DNA from: Emydura subglobosa
Lineage: Eukaryota; Chordata; Testudines; Chelidae
Direction of reading: 5' to 3'
DNA length: 64,000 bases
Assembly: GCA_007922225.1 (NCBI GenBank)
Contig: ML679970.1
Location: 41,310,212-41,374,211, forward strand
Shown here one piece after another: positions 21,785 through 32,567 of this stretch. Positions within the stretch are counted from its first letter, which is position 1, and every line of letters starts with the position of its first letter. A model generated the notes under the pieces. The model made no database searches, had not been told where the DNA came from, and saw only the letters and a program-made list of their open reading frames with translations. The position numbers and the translations under genes were made by a program.

Positions 21785-22510
21785 CCAGGGGTCAGTACCT
21801 CAACTCTACGGGCCACACAAGCACACCGCTGTAGGCCTCACAGGCCCTGCTGTCACTCTACAGGTTAGCAATAGACATACTCCAACCCTCGAACCCTCCA
21901 AGAGTCTCCCTGGAGTATCCAGACCCAGTCCACTGAACACTCGCAATAATCCTAGGGTCACTGCTTCCGAGGAAAGCGTAAACCCCAGCTTAGCAGTTCC
22001 ACCTCTGATCACCCCTCCACTTAACAACAGCAAGTAGATGTGTTGGTAATGAAATCAAGTGTAATTTTATTTATCAAAGCAAGAAGTTCAAGTAGGAGCA
22101 AGTAGAAGTATTGGAAACAAACTGTTACATATAAAATAAAATCATAATTCCTGATCCAGAGCCTAGACTGAATTGACAGTTACTCTCATGTCCTTCTAGA
22201 GTATTGCTCACCCAAATCCTTGCCATGTTTTACAGCCAGGTTTGCTGTCAGCTTGTCTCCTTGATGAAGGATGCAGTGCATCTCTTTGCACACCAAGATA
22301 GACTCCAATAGTCCTTGGTCTTTGTTCATGAACAAGACACACACCCCTGTTTGTTTCATCCGGTAGATTTCCTCCCTTGTGAGTTTCACAATCTCTCTGT
22401 CTACCTCAGGCTCCCTGTGCAGAGAGGCCTGCAGTGCACGAATGGTCTGACAGGGAGATAGGTGTCAGGTACCTCTGCTGGAAAGGAACAGTGCTGAGGT
22501 ATGTCATCTT
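21785..22510 (-). mobile_element. Possible LTR-type sequence, reverse
   Basis: The segment has the look of an LTR or LTR-adjacent region: a C-rich part (21,800-22,020), then an AT-rich part with 'taattttatttatcaaagc', which on the reverse strand supplies an AATAAA polyadenylation-like signal. A purine-rich stretch follows. I could not place TG...CA ends or a flanking duplication, and no gag, pol or env reading is present. Alternatives are an old unclassified repeat or unique DNA. Confidence 0.25.
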
Positions 22511-22919
22511 CTGGTGACCTGCCTTAGCTCCAAAACCTTAAGAACATGAGTTTCAGTATAGATACAGAACTCCTTAAATATTACCCATATGTACATTTCC
22601 CAGTGATTGTGACCAATGGGCTACTGGCTCTCAGTAGAAATCTTACCCGCTGCCCTTCAGTGGACCCTCTGCCAGTTTGCACCAAGGGATTACTGGGTCA
22701 TACCCACACTGGGTGTTTCTGCATCATTCCCTCACAGCTACTTGGGACTGGCACAGTCGTGAGCTTTCCCACAGTCAACAATTTTACAGCGTTGGGCTAC
22801 ACTGCCCCTGCCCGGAGCTTCTGTGGAAACCAACACTCCTCGCCATACCTGGCATGCCTCCTGCTGGGAGAGCATGGGTCTGGAGTAGGTGGGAGCTCCC
22901 TACGTTAACCAGCAGAGAG

Positions 22920-23295
22920 GAAAAATGGCTGTGTGGTTAAGGCAAGGGGCTGGACTCGGGTTCAGTTCCTGGCTCTGCCACAGACCTCCTGTGTGACCCT
23001 AGGCCAAATCACTTAGGGCTTCCAAAGGTACGTAGTCATCTCACGCGGTAGGCAGGCACCTCGGGAACTTTTTGAAAGCATCTAAGCAGATTAGGTGCCT
23101 AATTCCCTCTGAAACCAATGGGAATTAGGCACCTTCTTGTATTTTCAAAAGTGCCCAAGGGTCGGTCGGTGCCTGGCTGCATCTTCAGGCACCTAAATAC
23201 CTTTGGAAATCTGGCCCTTAGTTCCCTGGCTGTCAAACGAGGGTAATAGACCTTCCCTCCCAGGAAGAGGTGTTGTGTTAAAAGGTTGAGCGTTA
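22920..23295 (+). repeat. MIR/CORE-SINE, forward, split by a MITE
   Basis: The left part has the tRNA-like head ('ggctgtgtggttaaggcaag', 'gggttcagttcctggctctg') and core ('gtgtgaccctaggccaaatc'). It stops at CAC-TTA and resumes after the insert as 'gttccctggctgtcaaacga', 'gggtaatagaccttccctcc' and 'ttgtgttaaaaggttgag'. Removing the insert restores a continuous MIR order. Confidence 0.85.
23013..23220. mobile_element. MITE with TTA target duplication, nested in MIR
   Basis: TTA (23,013-23,015 and 23,218-23,220) flanks a 202-bp insert. Its right terminus reads GGGCCAGATTTCCAAAGGTA on the reverse strand. The left terminus is 'gggcttccaaaggta', the same sequence with about five bases deleted. 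The interior is palindromic around 'gaaaccaatgggaattaggc' with repeated 'aggcacct'. The trinucleotide TTA duplication and GGGCC ends fit PIF/Harbinger-type MITEs such as the crocodilian Chompy elements; the family name is inference. Confidence 0.8.
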
Positions 23296-23361
23296 CCATG
23301 GTAACGGGGGCCATATATGGGGCCCTTAGCTAGATGGATAGTCCAGAGCCATTCTCTACAG

Positions 23362-24124
23362 CATAGTTTCTCAACCTGTGGTATGCTTGCCCCAGGGGCA
23401 CGGGAGACACAGGCAGGGGGTACCTGGGGAAAAACAGAGTGAAGGGGAGGCAGGCAGCAGCAGCAGCTGACTGCTGGGGAAGATGTGTGGCAGCCCCCCG
23501 CTTCCCACCCGGCCCCAGCTGGGAAGTGAGCAGCAGCCTCTTGCAAGCTGGGCTCGCAGCTGGGTGGCAGCCACAGCTCAAATTGGGTGCCAGTCGCCCA
23601 CCTCCTGGACTGGCAGCCAGGCAGCAGCCACCTGCAACTTGCCCGGGTGGCAGCCCCCTCTCCCTGGCTCAAAGCCCAGTGCCCAGAAAACTTGACAACT
23701 ATGACAGCCCCAGATTTTACCCATTATCCTCTTTTCCTGTCTCTCTCTCTCTCTCTCTCTTGCCCTCCTTCCCTGTCTCTCTCTCACCCCTTCCTCCTCT
23801 CAAAACTATGGCAAAAAAAATTGGCACGATGCTTTATATTCCCCAGCATTGGCATACTGCTCAAAGCCTCCTAGGTTTGGCCAACATCGCCACTAGCCCA
23901 GGTACATAGTTGAGTTGTGCACCCCTGGTGTAAAGATGGTAACCCTACCCACACTAGGTCTGACATCTGTCATCTCACAGCCTTATAAACTCAGCCCTCC
24001 TTCCAACATATGGCTCACATTAGTCTGTAAATATAAAATCCCATGGAAAATTGAGTGTTGGGGAACTTATTAAAATTTTCAGAAGTTAGGGGGTACTTGC
24101 TACTTAAAAGGTTGAGAAACACTG
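23362..24124. mobile_element. hAT-type nonautonomous element with perfect 8-bp duplication
   Basis: CTCTACAG stands immediately before (23,354-23,361) and after (24,125-24,132) the element. The left end is 'catagtttctcaacctgtgg'. The right end, read in reverse, is CAGTGTTTCTCAACCTTTTA, the typical hAT (Charlie-like) terminus. The 763-bp interior holds a GCAGCC-rich low-complexity part (23,440-23,690), a (CT)n run (23,738-23,763), and an AT-rich right part. The 156-codon forward frame (23,439-23,909) runs through the low-complexity part and shows no transposase motif, so the element is nonautonomous. Confidence 0.88.
23738..23785. repeat. (CT)n run
   Basis: About ten CT units, then TTGCCCTCCTTCC and CTCTCTCTC. 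It lies inside the hAT element. Confidence 0.9.
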
Positions 24125-24371
24125 CTCTACAGTGCCTCCTGCTGGGAGAGGATAGTCTGCAGTAGCAGGGATTTCCGCACGGCCACGGCTCTGACACTGT
24201 ACTCTGCAATGACTTCTGTACCGAAGGATTGACTAGATCAGCTATAGTTTCCCACCGCCACAGCTTTTCCACTGTTCCTTACCGTGACTCCTGCTGTCAC
24301 ATTTCCCGGCTTCTGTTGTAGCAAGTCTAGATGCTGAATGGGTGGAGGCAGTGGCATGGCTGATTGGAATG

Positions 24372-24405
24372 ATTTTTTTTCTTTTTCTTTTTCTTTTTCC
24401 TCCAG
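24372..24405. repeat. (CTTTTT)n polypyrimidine tract
   Basis: T8 followed by four CTTTTT-type units and CCTCCAG. It works equally well as a strong splice acceptor tract; see the candidate microexon. Confidence 0.85.
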
Positions 24406-24424
24406 TTTACGGTGCCATATGGGG
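24406..24424 (+). other. Candidate 19-nt microexon (weak)
   Basis: A 30-base polypyrimidine tract ending CCTCCAG is followed by 19 bases and then a consensus donor GGGG|GTATGT. A possible branch site (CTGAT) lies upstream near 24,358. Nineteen bases would shift the reading frame unless it were used in a UTR or by frame-changing splicing. A longer exon ending at the donor TTTGG|GTGAGT near 24,485 is also possible. Simple-sequence tracts create such signals by chance, so confidence is low. Confidence 0.12.
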
Positions 24425-27400
24425 GTATGTCATCAGTCAGTTACCAATTCTTTTCATATCTAAATAAAATGATTTGTTAATTTGGGTGAGTGATCACTGT
24501 ATGGCTGGCCTGCTTTGCCGGCAGTGGCGAACAGCTTGTGCGCTCTCTGAGATGTATAGTGATTTGGTGCCACTGGATACTTTCTGGGGTTGTTTTCAAT
24601 TTAGATGTGAATTGAATGAGGAGAAAAATGTTTCTCTTGGCAATTTGATAGGCGCTAGCTCTTCTGACAGATGTTGGAGTTTATTATCCCACTGGGACAA
24701 TGTTTTGTAGTTCAGAATTGCTAATTTCAAAGGCTCCGCACTGAATGCAGAGGAGCATGCATTTGTTGTCAGGTACGGCAGCTCACGCGCTCTGTTTAAG
24801 GGCCTCCAGCACCTGTAGACCTGGGGTGTTTTATTTACATCCGTGGCTTTTTGGCTGGTGGGCTCTGAATGTTTGTGCTCTCTCCTCCTGGTTGGCTGGT
24901 AAGATTGTGCTTTCGGAGGCTCCCATGGTGTTGCTGTCTGGGTAGGGTTTTTTTTTAACTGGCTCCACAGGTTTGTCATTGTTTAGGGGCCAGGTGGCCT
25001 ATGGAGCCGAGCCGAGGGAGGTGAGAGGGTTCTTTTCTGCATGCCAGGGTAAGGAGTTAAATGATCAGTGACGTGCAGGCTTCCCATTCCAGCCTACAGC
25101 TACTCTTGGTGTGAAGGTACCAGTGTGTTACATTGCCATGCAGGCAGTGGAAAGGAGTGGACACAGACACATGCATCTGCAGAACAGCGCTATCAAGGGT
25201 CATGCTTTTGGCCACCCCATCTGTGGTCCTGTGGAAATGCCGTGTCTGAGCTGTGGGAAAGCTGCTGGTGTTTGTGCCTTCTGGCCACTAGAGAGAACCG
25301 CGGAGCCTGTGAGCAGGCAGACAGGCACAGCTGCTCCCGCATGAGGTGAGGGAGCAGTATGGTCCCCAAGGTCCTTTCCCTCCGCAGCCTGCTGCACCAG
25401 GCTCCACCATCCCACCTGAACGGCCCCCTGACTGCCAGGAATCTAGCACTTCTTATCCCTGATATTCCTGCCCTCCCCACCCCCAGGAGTCTCCCATCCC
25501 ATCTCCTCCTATTGCAGGCTTCCCTGGCCTCACGGCCCCCAGGAGTCCCAGCGCCGGCTATCTTGTAGAAGTCCCAGCAGTCCCAGTAGCGCCTATGCGG
25601 GCCCCCATCACCCTCAAGCACCTCCCCCGCTCACAGCTGCTGGGTTTTGTTCAGCTTGGTGGAGGGTGTTGACCATCAGTTTAAATGTATGCTTGCATGC
25701 AGATCATCGGCCAATTAGCCCATTGAGCAATTTGCATAAAATGTCCCCCTTTGAGCAGACCAGAGCGCGGCTGCTGTGCCAGCAGGTGTAAGATCAGCCG
25801 GGAGCGTCACACTGTGGTCCGCTCTGGGAACAGACGCACCCAAGAGCTCTGCCATCTAACGCAACTCCACACAGGTCCGTGGACAGGATCGTCCGGGGAT
25901 TTTGGTGGGACGGTGCCAGGCCAGCCCATATGCTCCCCTCGGTGGACTAGCTACTGCACAGTGGGCCGGCTCCCTTGGGAGGAGACAACATTGGCATTCT
26001 CTCCTGTGCATTTCATAGCACCGTTAATGCTGTAAATTAAGCAGCAGTAATGATGATTCTTAAACTATTTATGCATGGTGTGATGAAGCATCAGAGATAC
26101 TCAGTGAGTCGGGCGCTCTTGGGTGAGGTGCCAGCGTCATTGATGAACTGGACTTTTGAGCTGTCACATTAGGTTACATAAGTAGGTTAGAGCGCCAGTC
26201 TATATTTAGGAAGTGTCAGTTCTGTTCCCCTCTAAATATGGAAATCCCTGTGCCAAGTTAGGAACGCTTCCTGTTTGTCACCATTTTGAGATCTGTGCCA
26301 GCTTTCAGCACCTTCAAGGCCGCGCACAGTTCTCACCTCCTCCCTCTGGCTGCCTTTTCTTGTTTCTAGCCTTCTCCTACTCTCCATCTTCGAGGTAACT
26401 AACCCCTTACGTTTGGAATTGTCTCCTGATTGACCTCCTCTCTTCCCTTTGAAACACTGCTCTTCCACCAAGGTTTTCGGCACAGCCTCCCCCCCACCCG
26501 CTCCCCCAGCTCCTGCTCCCCATGCATTTTATTCCCAGGTGCCAGGTTTGAACTTGTTACACATATCAGTAACTTAAAGGAGAAATCCTTGAACTGAGCC
26601 TTTTTTCCTTTGGGGAAAAAACACAAGTGCTTGAAAGCCAGGAAATGACAGTAGTGACGGTTATAATTATAAACCAACACTGTTCCCCTAACACAGTGGG
26701 AAGTATGGCACTATTGAGACCAGGGGCTGAAGGCAACTTGCATCCTCCCACCTATCTTCTGCGTAAGGCAGATCTGTGTCTAAGGCAAAAACAGTATCGC
26801 TGTCTTGCGGTTAGTTGACACGTTAAAGCTTGGACACTGCCGGTTTGGCTGGTATCCCAGGCGGCTGTGGACGTCTTAATCCCAGTCTGCTTTGGCGCTC
26901 CGCCTGCAGCTGGAAACACATGACGCCATGTCCTCTGTGGTCTGCACAGCAGAGTGTCTATAGTTCATCTGCAAGGATCCTGCATGCCAGGTGTAGCGTG
27001 TCCACAGCCGCAAGGAGCCCACCCCAGCTGGCTAGTAAAGGGGGCTGCAAAGATGATGGGCAGGGGTGAAAGGTGTTAGCAGGATGAGATGGGAGCTGGG
27101 TTTATGGCTGATCCTAGTTCTGCCACAATATGCTGAAGGGCAAAAATGATTGGGCGAGGGAGCGGGCCACCACCCACTCCTCACTTGGGAGCCCATACCA
27201 GGCAGATGCAAGATTTCTAAATTTGCCCCAGAGCTCTGTGTGGTGCCTTTCCAAATGGACATGGTATTGTGAAGCCCCAGGTCACAGAAGTGGCACAGGG
27301 TGGAGTTTCCAAAGCACCTGTGCTGCTTATGCACTGTTTAGGATGCTCACATCTGGCGGGGTCAGATTTCCTATGCTCTGCCAAAGCCATGCGCAAGCTT

Positions 27401-27640
27401 GAGAAGACACAGGTTGCAATGGATTTGCTGAAATCACCTTTGGGTAAATAAAAATCCACCCTCTCTCCTTCCCCTTAAAGACACTCCCAAGTGGCTGAAG
27501 GCCTTGGAAAATCAACAGGGTGAAGCAGATTGGGAGGTCTGAGGCCATGCTCCATGACCATTCAGTGTGTGTCCCCTCATCTCTCACGGCATGTCTGAAG
27601 AATTGCCAACCGTGGGTCTTCAACAACCTGGAATCGAGGC
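24425..27640. other. Unique-looking DNA, including a candidate conserved segment near 25.7 kb
   Basis: No transposon is recognised over about 3.2 kb. Overlapping 60-140 codon frames occur on both strands without domain similarity. At 25,685-25,750 there is a compact motif cluster listed separately. Confidence 0.4.
25685..25750. promoter_or_regulatory. Candidate conserved element with octamer motif
   Basis: 'gcttgcatgcagatcatcgg', 'ccaattagcccattgag' and 'caatttgcataaaatg' pack a homeodomain-like AATTAG and an ATTTGCAT octamer (POU-type site) into 65 bases of repeat-free DNA. This is motif recognition only. Confidence 0.25.
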
Positions 27641-27644
27641 CCTC

Positions 27645-27883
27645 CCAATCATGAGCTTAGATTTTTTTTATTTATTTTTTTTAAATCTGTGCTGGGTTTG
27701 CTTTGCCTCCTGGGTTTCCAGCCTTTAGGGTTCATGTTTTTAAGCTTTTTCTCGGCTAGAAACTTATTTTTTTATACATAAGCTGAGATTCTCACAAAAT
27801 CACAGGACTCCAAGAGGTGGGGCTTTAGGAAAAGCACCAAAGATCGCAAGACTCATGATAAAACCACACAAGCGAGCAACACT
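27645..27883 (-). mobile_element. TTGCCAACTC-family DNA transposon, copy 3, truncated
   Basis: The right terminus 'cacaagcgagcaacact' corresponds to a decayed AGTGTTGCCAACTC on the reverse strand. The interior shows 'cgcaagactcatgataaaac', 'agaggtggggctttaggaaa' and 'gagattctcacaaaatcaca', all family landmarks in reverse. The left end has lost its terminus. Confidence 0.6.
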
Positions 27884-27889
27884 GTATAG

Positions 27890-29080
27890 GTTCCTGAACT
27901 GTGGACTCTGTCCCCATAGTGTGTGGAGAGCTGGGATCTCAGCCGTGCCCCCCGGACTCAGCAGCAGACAGGCTCTCTGCAAGGAAAGAGACATTATATT
28001 AAAGCAGATGCCCCATCATTTCCCCCTCTAGGACTGGAACCAGGGCACCTGCTGGGCAAAGCTGTTCCTGCCCTCTGGAGCCTTGGGCTGGGTAGAGGAA
28101 AAGGAAAGCAGGACCTGGGGAAAGTGGAATGGCACAAGAGGGATTTTGGAGGTGGGGAAGGTTGGTTTTGTGTGTGTTTCCCCCTCCCTCTACAGCAAGG
28201 AAATGCCAAAGCAGCTAGAGAGAGTGTGAGCCTGGGAGGGGAGGTGCCTGGGGGATGGTCGCTCTGCTGAGACCGGCTGATCCGGGGCAAGCATGGAGCT
28301 GTCTGCTTCAGGGCGCAGCAAAACTCTCCAGCATCTTCGTTCCCCAGCCTACAGCTGCTGTAATGATGCCTTGATGCATTCCGCCCTCCTGCAGCTGAAT
28401 TGACCCCTCAGAACTCCTGGTGCTATTCCTGCAGCCACTTTGTTTTCCTCCCTCTGCCCCCCAGGTGCCGTCCCGGTAGCTGGCCTAGTGTGTGCCCCCC
28501 ACCCCGCCCCACACAGCTGGCTGACTCAGTGCTTCAAACCATAGCACTAAGTATGTAAAAGGTGCCCCCTCCCATCTTGCCCCTCTCCCCCACCTGTTTC
28601 AGCATCAGGCTGGATACGAGAAGAAGATTTTTAGTTGCTTGGAAGCAGCTGTGGGGGTGAGCAGTGCACTCTAATCCATTTAACATCAGTTATTTGCAAG
28701 CATTTGCCTCCAAGGTAAAGGCCAAGGCATCCCGGAGCCATGGAGCTGGACGAGGGCTTGCCTCTTTAAATAGGCGATTGGCAAACATCAAAGTAATGGG
28801 CTCTGTGAGTCTCTGTTCCAGGGGCTGTGGCCTTCAATCGGGAATTGTAGCATGCAGGATGTTTGCGTTGTTAGCTGGGCCATGCCGCGGCTCCATGGAG
28901 CTGCTTTGGCTACTTTAGAATGGATTTTTGGACTAAAGAAGGACATGAGCAGCTGTGGTGGAGGCAGCTAAGGAGATTTACTGGCTCTCTTTCCCCTGGC
29001 CGTGATGTCATAGCACCACCACCTGTCCCATCACCTCTACCTCTGTCAGTGGCGGACAGGAGGGAATTGGAGCAGGAATG
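27890..29080. other. Unique-looking DNA, no gene seen
   Basis: Moderately GC-rich around 28,020-28,600 with no CpG-island density. No repeat or exon recognised. Confidence 0.4.
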
Positions 29081-29084
29081 CTTT

Positions 29085-29245
29085 CCCTGCATTTGGAGAT
29101 CTCAAAGCACTGTCCAGACCCTCAGCCTTACAGTGTTCACGGGGGCGTGGTGTCCCCATTTCCCAGATGGGAAACTGAGGCCCGACGCCACACAGTCACT
29201 GGTAGAGCTGCACTAGAACCCAGGAGTCCTGGCTGCCACAGCCAG
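29085..29245 (-). repeat. MIR/CORE-SINE, reverse
   Basis: 'gatctcaaagcactgtccag' leads into 'ccccatttcccagatgggaa', 'actgaggcccgacgccacac' and 'actagaacccaggagtcctg'. This is the full reversed MIR order including its 3' part. Confidence 0.8.
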
Positions 29246-29484
29246 TGCTTGCTGTGTAATAAATCCGTGGGCAGGTGGCAGACACAGCTACCAGGTAAAT
29301 TGTGTCCACGCTGGGGCAGTGGAGACCAGAACTCTGCTCGCTCCGCTCCAAAGCCACCGTCTCTGCCAGTGTCAGTAACAGCTCCTTTCTCTTTTTTGGT
29401 GGGCTTCTTGGTGCCCCCATATCCACCTCACAGCCATTAATCAATGGGCCGCCCTTCCGCCAGCTTAGCAGGTGCAGAAACATT

Positions 29485-29615
29485 GTGCAGATGGGAGCTG
29501 AGGGTCAGCGGCTTGCCCAGGGTCACCAAAGAATGGCTGTGACAGAAGTCTGGGTTGAACCCTGCTCTCCTGAGTTCCAGTCCAGTGCCTTGTCCCCAAG
29601 CCCATTCTCCTCTGT
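29485..29615 (-). repeat. MIR/CORE-SINE, reverse
   Basis: 'ggcttgcccagggtcaccaa', 'agtctgggttgaaccctgct' and 'gttccagtccagtgccttgt' are reversed MIR core and tRNA-like head. Confidence 0.75.
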
Positions 29616-29619
29616 GTCG

Positions 29620-30335
29620 GACAGCCCCAGCAGGGGGTGTGAACATGCACAACGGGTATGTTTGAAATAGACTGCACCGGGGTTAAAGGAGACTGTGATG
29701 GGGGTGCTTTCACTGCCCCAGGCAAGGAGGAGCAGCACTGCCAACTGCCCTCTTAGCGTGGCCCCTGGACCCTGCTCCGTCTGGAGGAGCAGCTCTGCAA
29801 GCCGTTTCCCCTCTTCAGCCTTAGCTGCCAGGCTTGTCCGTCTTGCTCCCTGTGTTAAACGCCTGGGGGCTGGGGAGGGGTGTGTCCTAGCTAGGCCTCA
29901 GTAACAGGGGAGACCCCCCCTGCTTCACAAGGGGCTTCTGTTTCCCTTTGTCTGTGTCCCTGTTTGACACAGGGAGGAGCGCTCCCCAGCTGCTGATTGC
30001 AGCCAGTACAGGGAATGGCAAGAGCCCATCTGCCTGCAGGTGATTAGACCCCAGCTCCGGCCTGGGCCGCCTGTCACAATGAGCTCACGTTTTCAGACTG
30101 TGTGTCCTCCAGCCAGGCCTCGAAGCACCCTGCCAGCGGACCACAGCCCGGGGATCTCATCAGTGAGATGCTGCCCTCTCCGGGGTGGCAGGCAGCATCT
30201 GTCTGACACAGCCCTATGCCACAGGTTAGGACAGGAAGTGAACTGTTCTTCTCTAGCAGCGTTTTGGCAGGGCTGTATTGGAGCATTGCCTCATTGGCCT
30301 CCCCGAAATGACTGTCCTTAGCACAGTGTCAATAC
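29620..30335. other. Unique-looking DNA, no gene seen
   Basis: No repeat or exon recognised. GC-rich but without CpG clustering. Confidence 0.35.
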
Positions 30336-30337
30336 CT

Positions 30338-30500
30338 GATTCAGCAGGCAGGACGTGGGGTGGCGAGTCAAGAGGGAGCTGGGGTCTGTTTCTGGGTCTG
30401 CCTTTAGTTCACTGTGGGAGCCTGGGCAAGTCACTTAGTGGCTCTGTGCCTCAGTTTCCCCATCTGTGGGCTAATGATGCCCACTTGCCTTGGGATTGGT
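30338..30500 (+). repeat. MIR/CORE-SINE, forward
   Basis: 'gcctgggcaagtcacttagt', 'ggctctgtgcctcagtttcc' and 'ccatctgtgggctaatgatg' are one of the cleanest MIR cores in the window. Confidence 0.85.
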
Positions 30501-32295
30501 TGGCTGAAAGACACCACACCGCGTGTGTTGAGTGTTGCCATTTCCGGCTCGGCGTTGTGGCTGCACAAGAAGAAAAAGATGTGGCAGCCTCAGCAAAGGG
30601 ATTTGGCATCTTCCCACGCCCCTCTCCTCCTCCAGACCCAGCTCCGAATTAAAGAACTTAACTTCAGACATTTAGTCCAAGACTTTGTTGTAATCAAAAC
30701 CACGGCTCGAAGTTGCCCCCCCCTCCATAGCTAATGGGGTTACATGAAGGGTCAGAATGGGTCATGAGGAGATTCCTTAGCCATGCTGCTACCAACACCT
30801 CAAATGCAGAAAACCCCTAGAGCCGGGTCAGAAACCGGCCGCTGGACTCTAATGCTCCCAAATCTCAGGGAAGTTTGAATCTGAATCCTGGCTTCATGCC
30901 TCCAACACATTTCGAATCAACACCGCACCAGCCAGAACAAGATCATTCCCTTTCCCTTACTCATGCTGTTGGTACTCTGCTTACGTCAGGGATGCTGCCT
31001 TGGTCCATTTCACGTGCTGTCCTAGCCCAGCCCTATCCTGTTTGTGTCTCTGTCTTGGAGGGGAATGTTTTTAATTTAAAATACTCGTTATTTTTAACTG
31101 AAATTCAAAAAACCCACCAACTCTGCCATTCCAGTTCATATTAGGCTTTGTGAAAGCCCCTCTGCACAAAAAATAACCTAAAACTGGGACCTAAACAAGC
31201 TGACAGAGGCTTTAAATAAATTTGTCTCCCTGCCAGTTCCCTCTCCTTCATGTCCCAGGAGTCTGGAAATAAACTCTCCTTCTTGTCTATTTTTGTTCTG
31301 TATAATATTAACTTTGTTTCCCTTTGACAGGGAAGAGGCTGAATTGCATTCCTCTCACTGGCTGATGGCATTGCTCCTTGTTCTGAGACAGGCTCTCCCG
31401 TCCTCAGCCTCATCCCTCCTTGCTCTGCATCCTGGCCCAGCTTCTTTTCTCAGCCCCTTCCTCTCCTCCTCTCCTGCACATGCCTAGCCTGGCTTGCCAA
31501 CTGCCTGATAAGGAAACCTTGAGCAACCAGTTCCTGCAGTAATGGCAGCCAGTTGGTTTGCAGGGTATTTTAGAAACCTACTCACCATCCGGCTTCCCAC
31601 CCCCACCTCCCGGCCCATAGGCAAGTGCTTTGAGAGGGATTATTAGAAGGATGCCGGGGTTTGACAAGCCAGCTTCTCTCTTGCATGGGGAGTTCCCCCT
31701 TAGACTTGTTCTTTATTTTATTTTGATTAGAGCAGGTTTTTTATATCCCACTTGTAGAACAGTGAGACCTCTGCTCCAGAGAGTGTTTCCAGGGGGAAGT
31801 GCTGGCAGGAGCTGCCGCCTGGGTCTCTGGCGTAGGAGACAGCATCTTCCTGGCCTCCTGCAGTTGGGTAGTGCATGAACGATGCAGAGAGGGAGAAGCG
31901 GGCCCCATGACTTCTGCAGACGGTGAGAGGATCGCCTCCTGCCCTGGAGCTCCCTCTGCTGTCGGCTGGCTGAGCTCTGGGGCTGCTGCGCTGGCCGGCT
32001 CGGCCAACGCTCAGCATTTTGCTCCACGATTTTCCCACTGGCATTGACTCAGCGCCACCATGTCCAGGCTGGAGAGAACTCTAGGACAGATATGGCTCTC
32101 GCAGTGCGGTTACCTCCAATGCCAGCCAGCGGCTACCAGTGCCTGGATTCTGCTGCTGTGGCCCTGGTGGCCATCTGTCGCTCTGCAGGGCTCTGGCAGG
32201 CCCATTCCCCTGTGCCCAGGTGGCTGGCTGGGGTGTCCCCCTGCATTTGGAGGCTGTAAAGAACAGTTGAGGTGGAGCGAGAATACAGGGCAAGG
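30501..32295. other. Unique-looking DNA, no gene seen
   Basis: Three overlapping reverse frames at 31,713-32,047 reflect a GC-rich patch and cannot all be real; none has a recognisable domain. Confidence 0.4.
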
Positions 32296-32302
32296 TTTAA
32301 GG

Positions 32303-32567
32303 TGATGTTTCCCAAATGGTGGGTCACCACAAGGATCTAGGTGGGTCACCTGTCACTGCCCCCCACATAGCTCCCTGCCCCATATGTGCCCCACTGCCAC
32401 AGGGCCAGGCAGCAGGAGCTCAGGCTGGAGAGGGCAGAGCAGAGGGCTGTAGGGCTGAGAAGGGGAGGGGGAGCAGGAGACTGGGAAGGTGGGGGGTAAC
32501 GGTGGGTCCCTCCAAAAGACCAAATGCAGGGGGTGGGTCACCTTACTAAAACGTTTGGGACCCCCTG
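32303..32567. mobile_element. hAT-like nonautonomous element
   Basis: The left end 'tgatgtttcccaaatggtgg' and the right end, read in reverse as CAGGGGGTCCCAAACGTTTT, are imperfect inverted repeats of the hAT TTCCCAAAC type. Flanking octamers GTTTAAGG (32,295-32,302) and GTTCCAGG (32,568-32,575) match at six of eight positions. 'gtgggtcacc' occurs in both arms. The purine-rich interior is noncoding. Confidence 0.7.

Noticed and set aside
23439..23909. 156-codon forward ORF and a 159-codon reverse ORF over the same DNA
   Set aside because: Both lie in the GCAGCC-rich and (CT)n interior of the hAT element; no transposase motif.
31700..32060. CpG island or promoter
   Set aside because: GC is raised locally but CpG dinucleotides are sparse and no transcript start is suggested.
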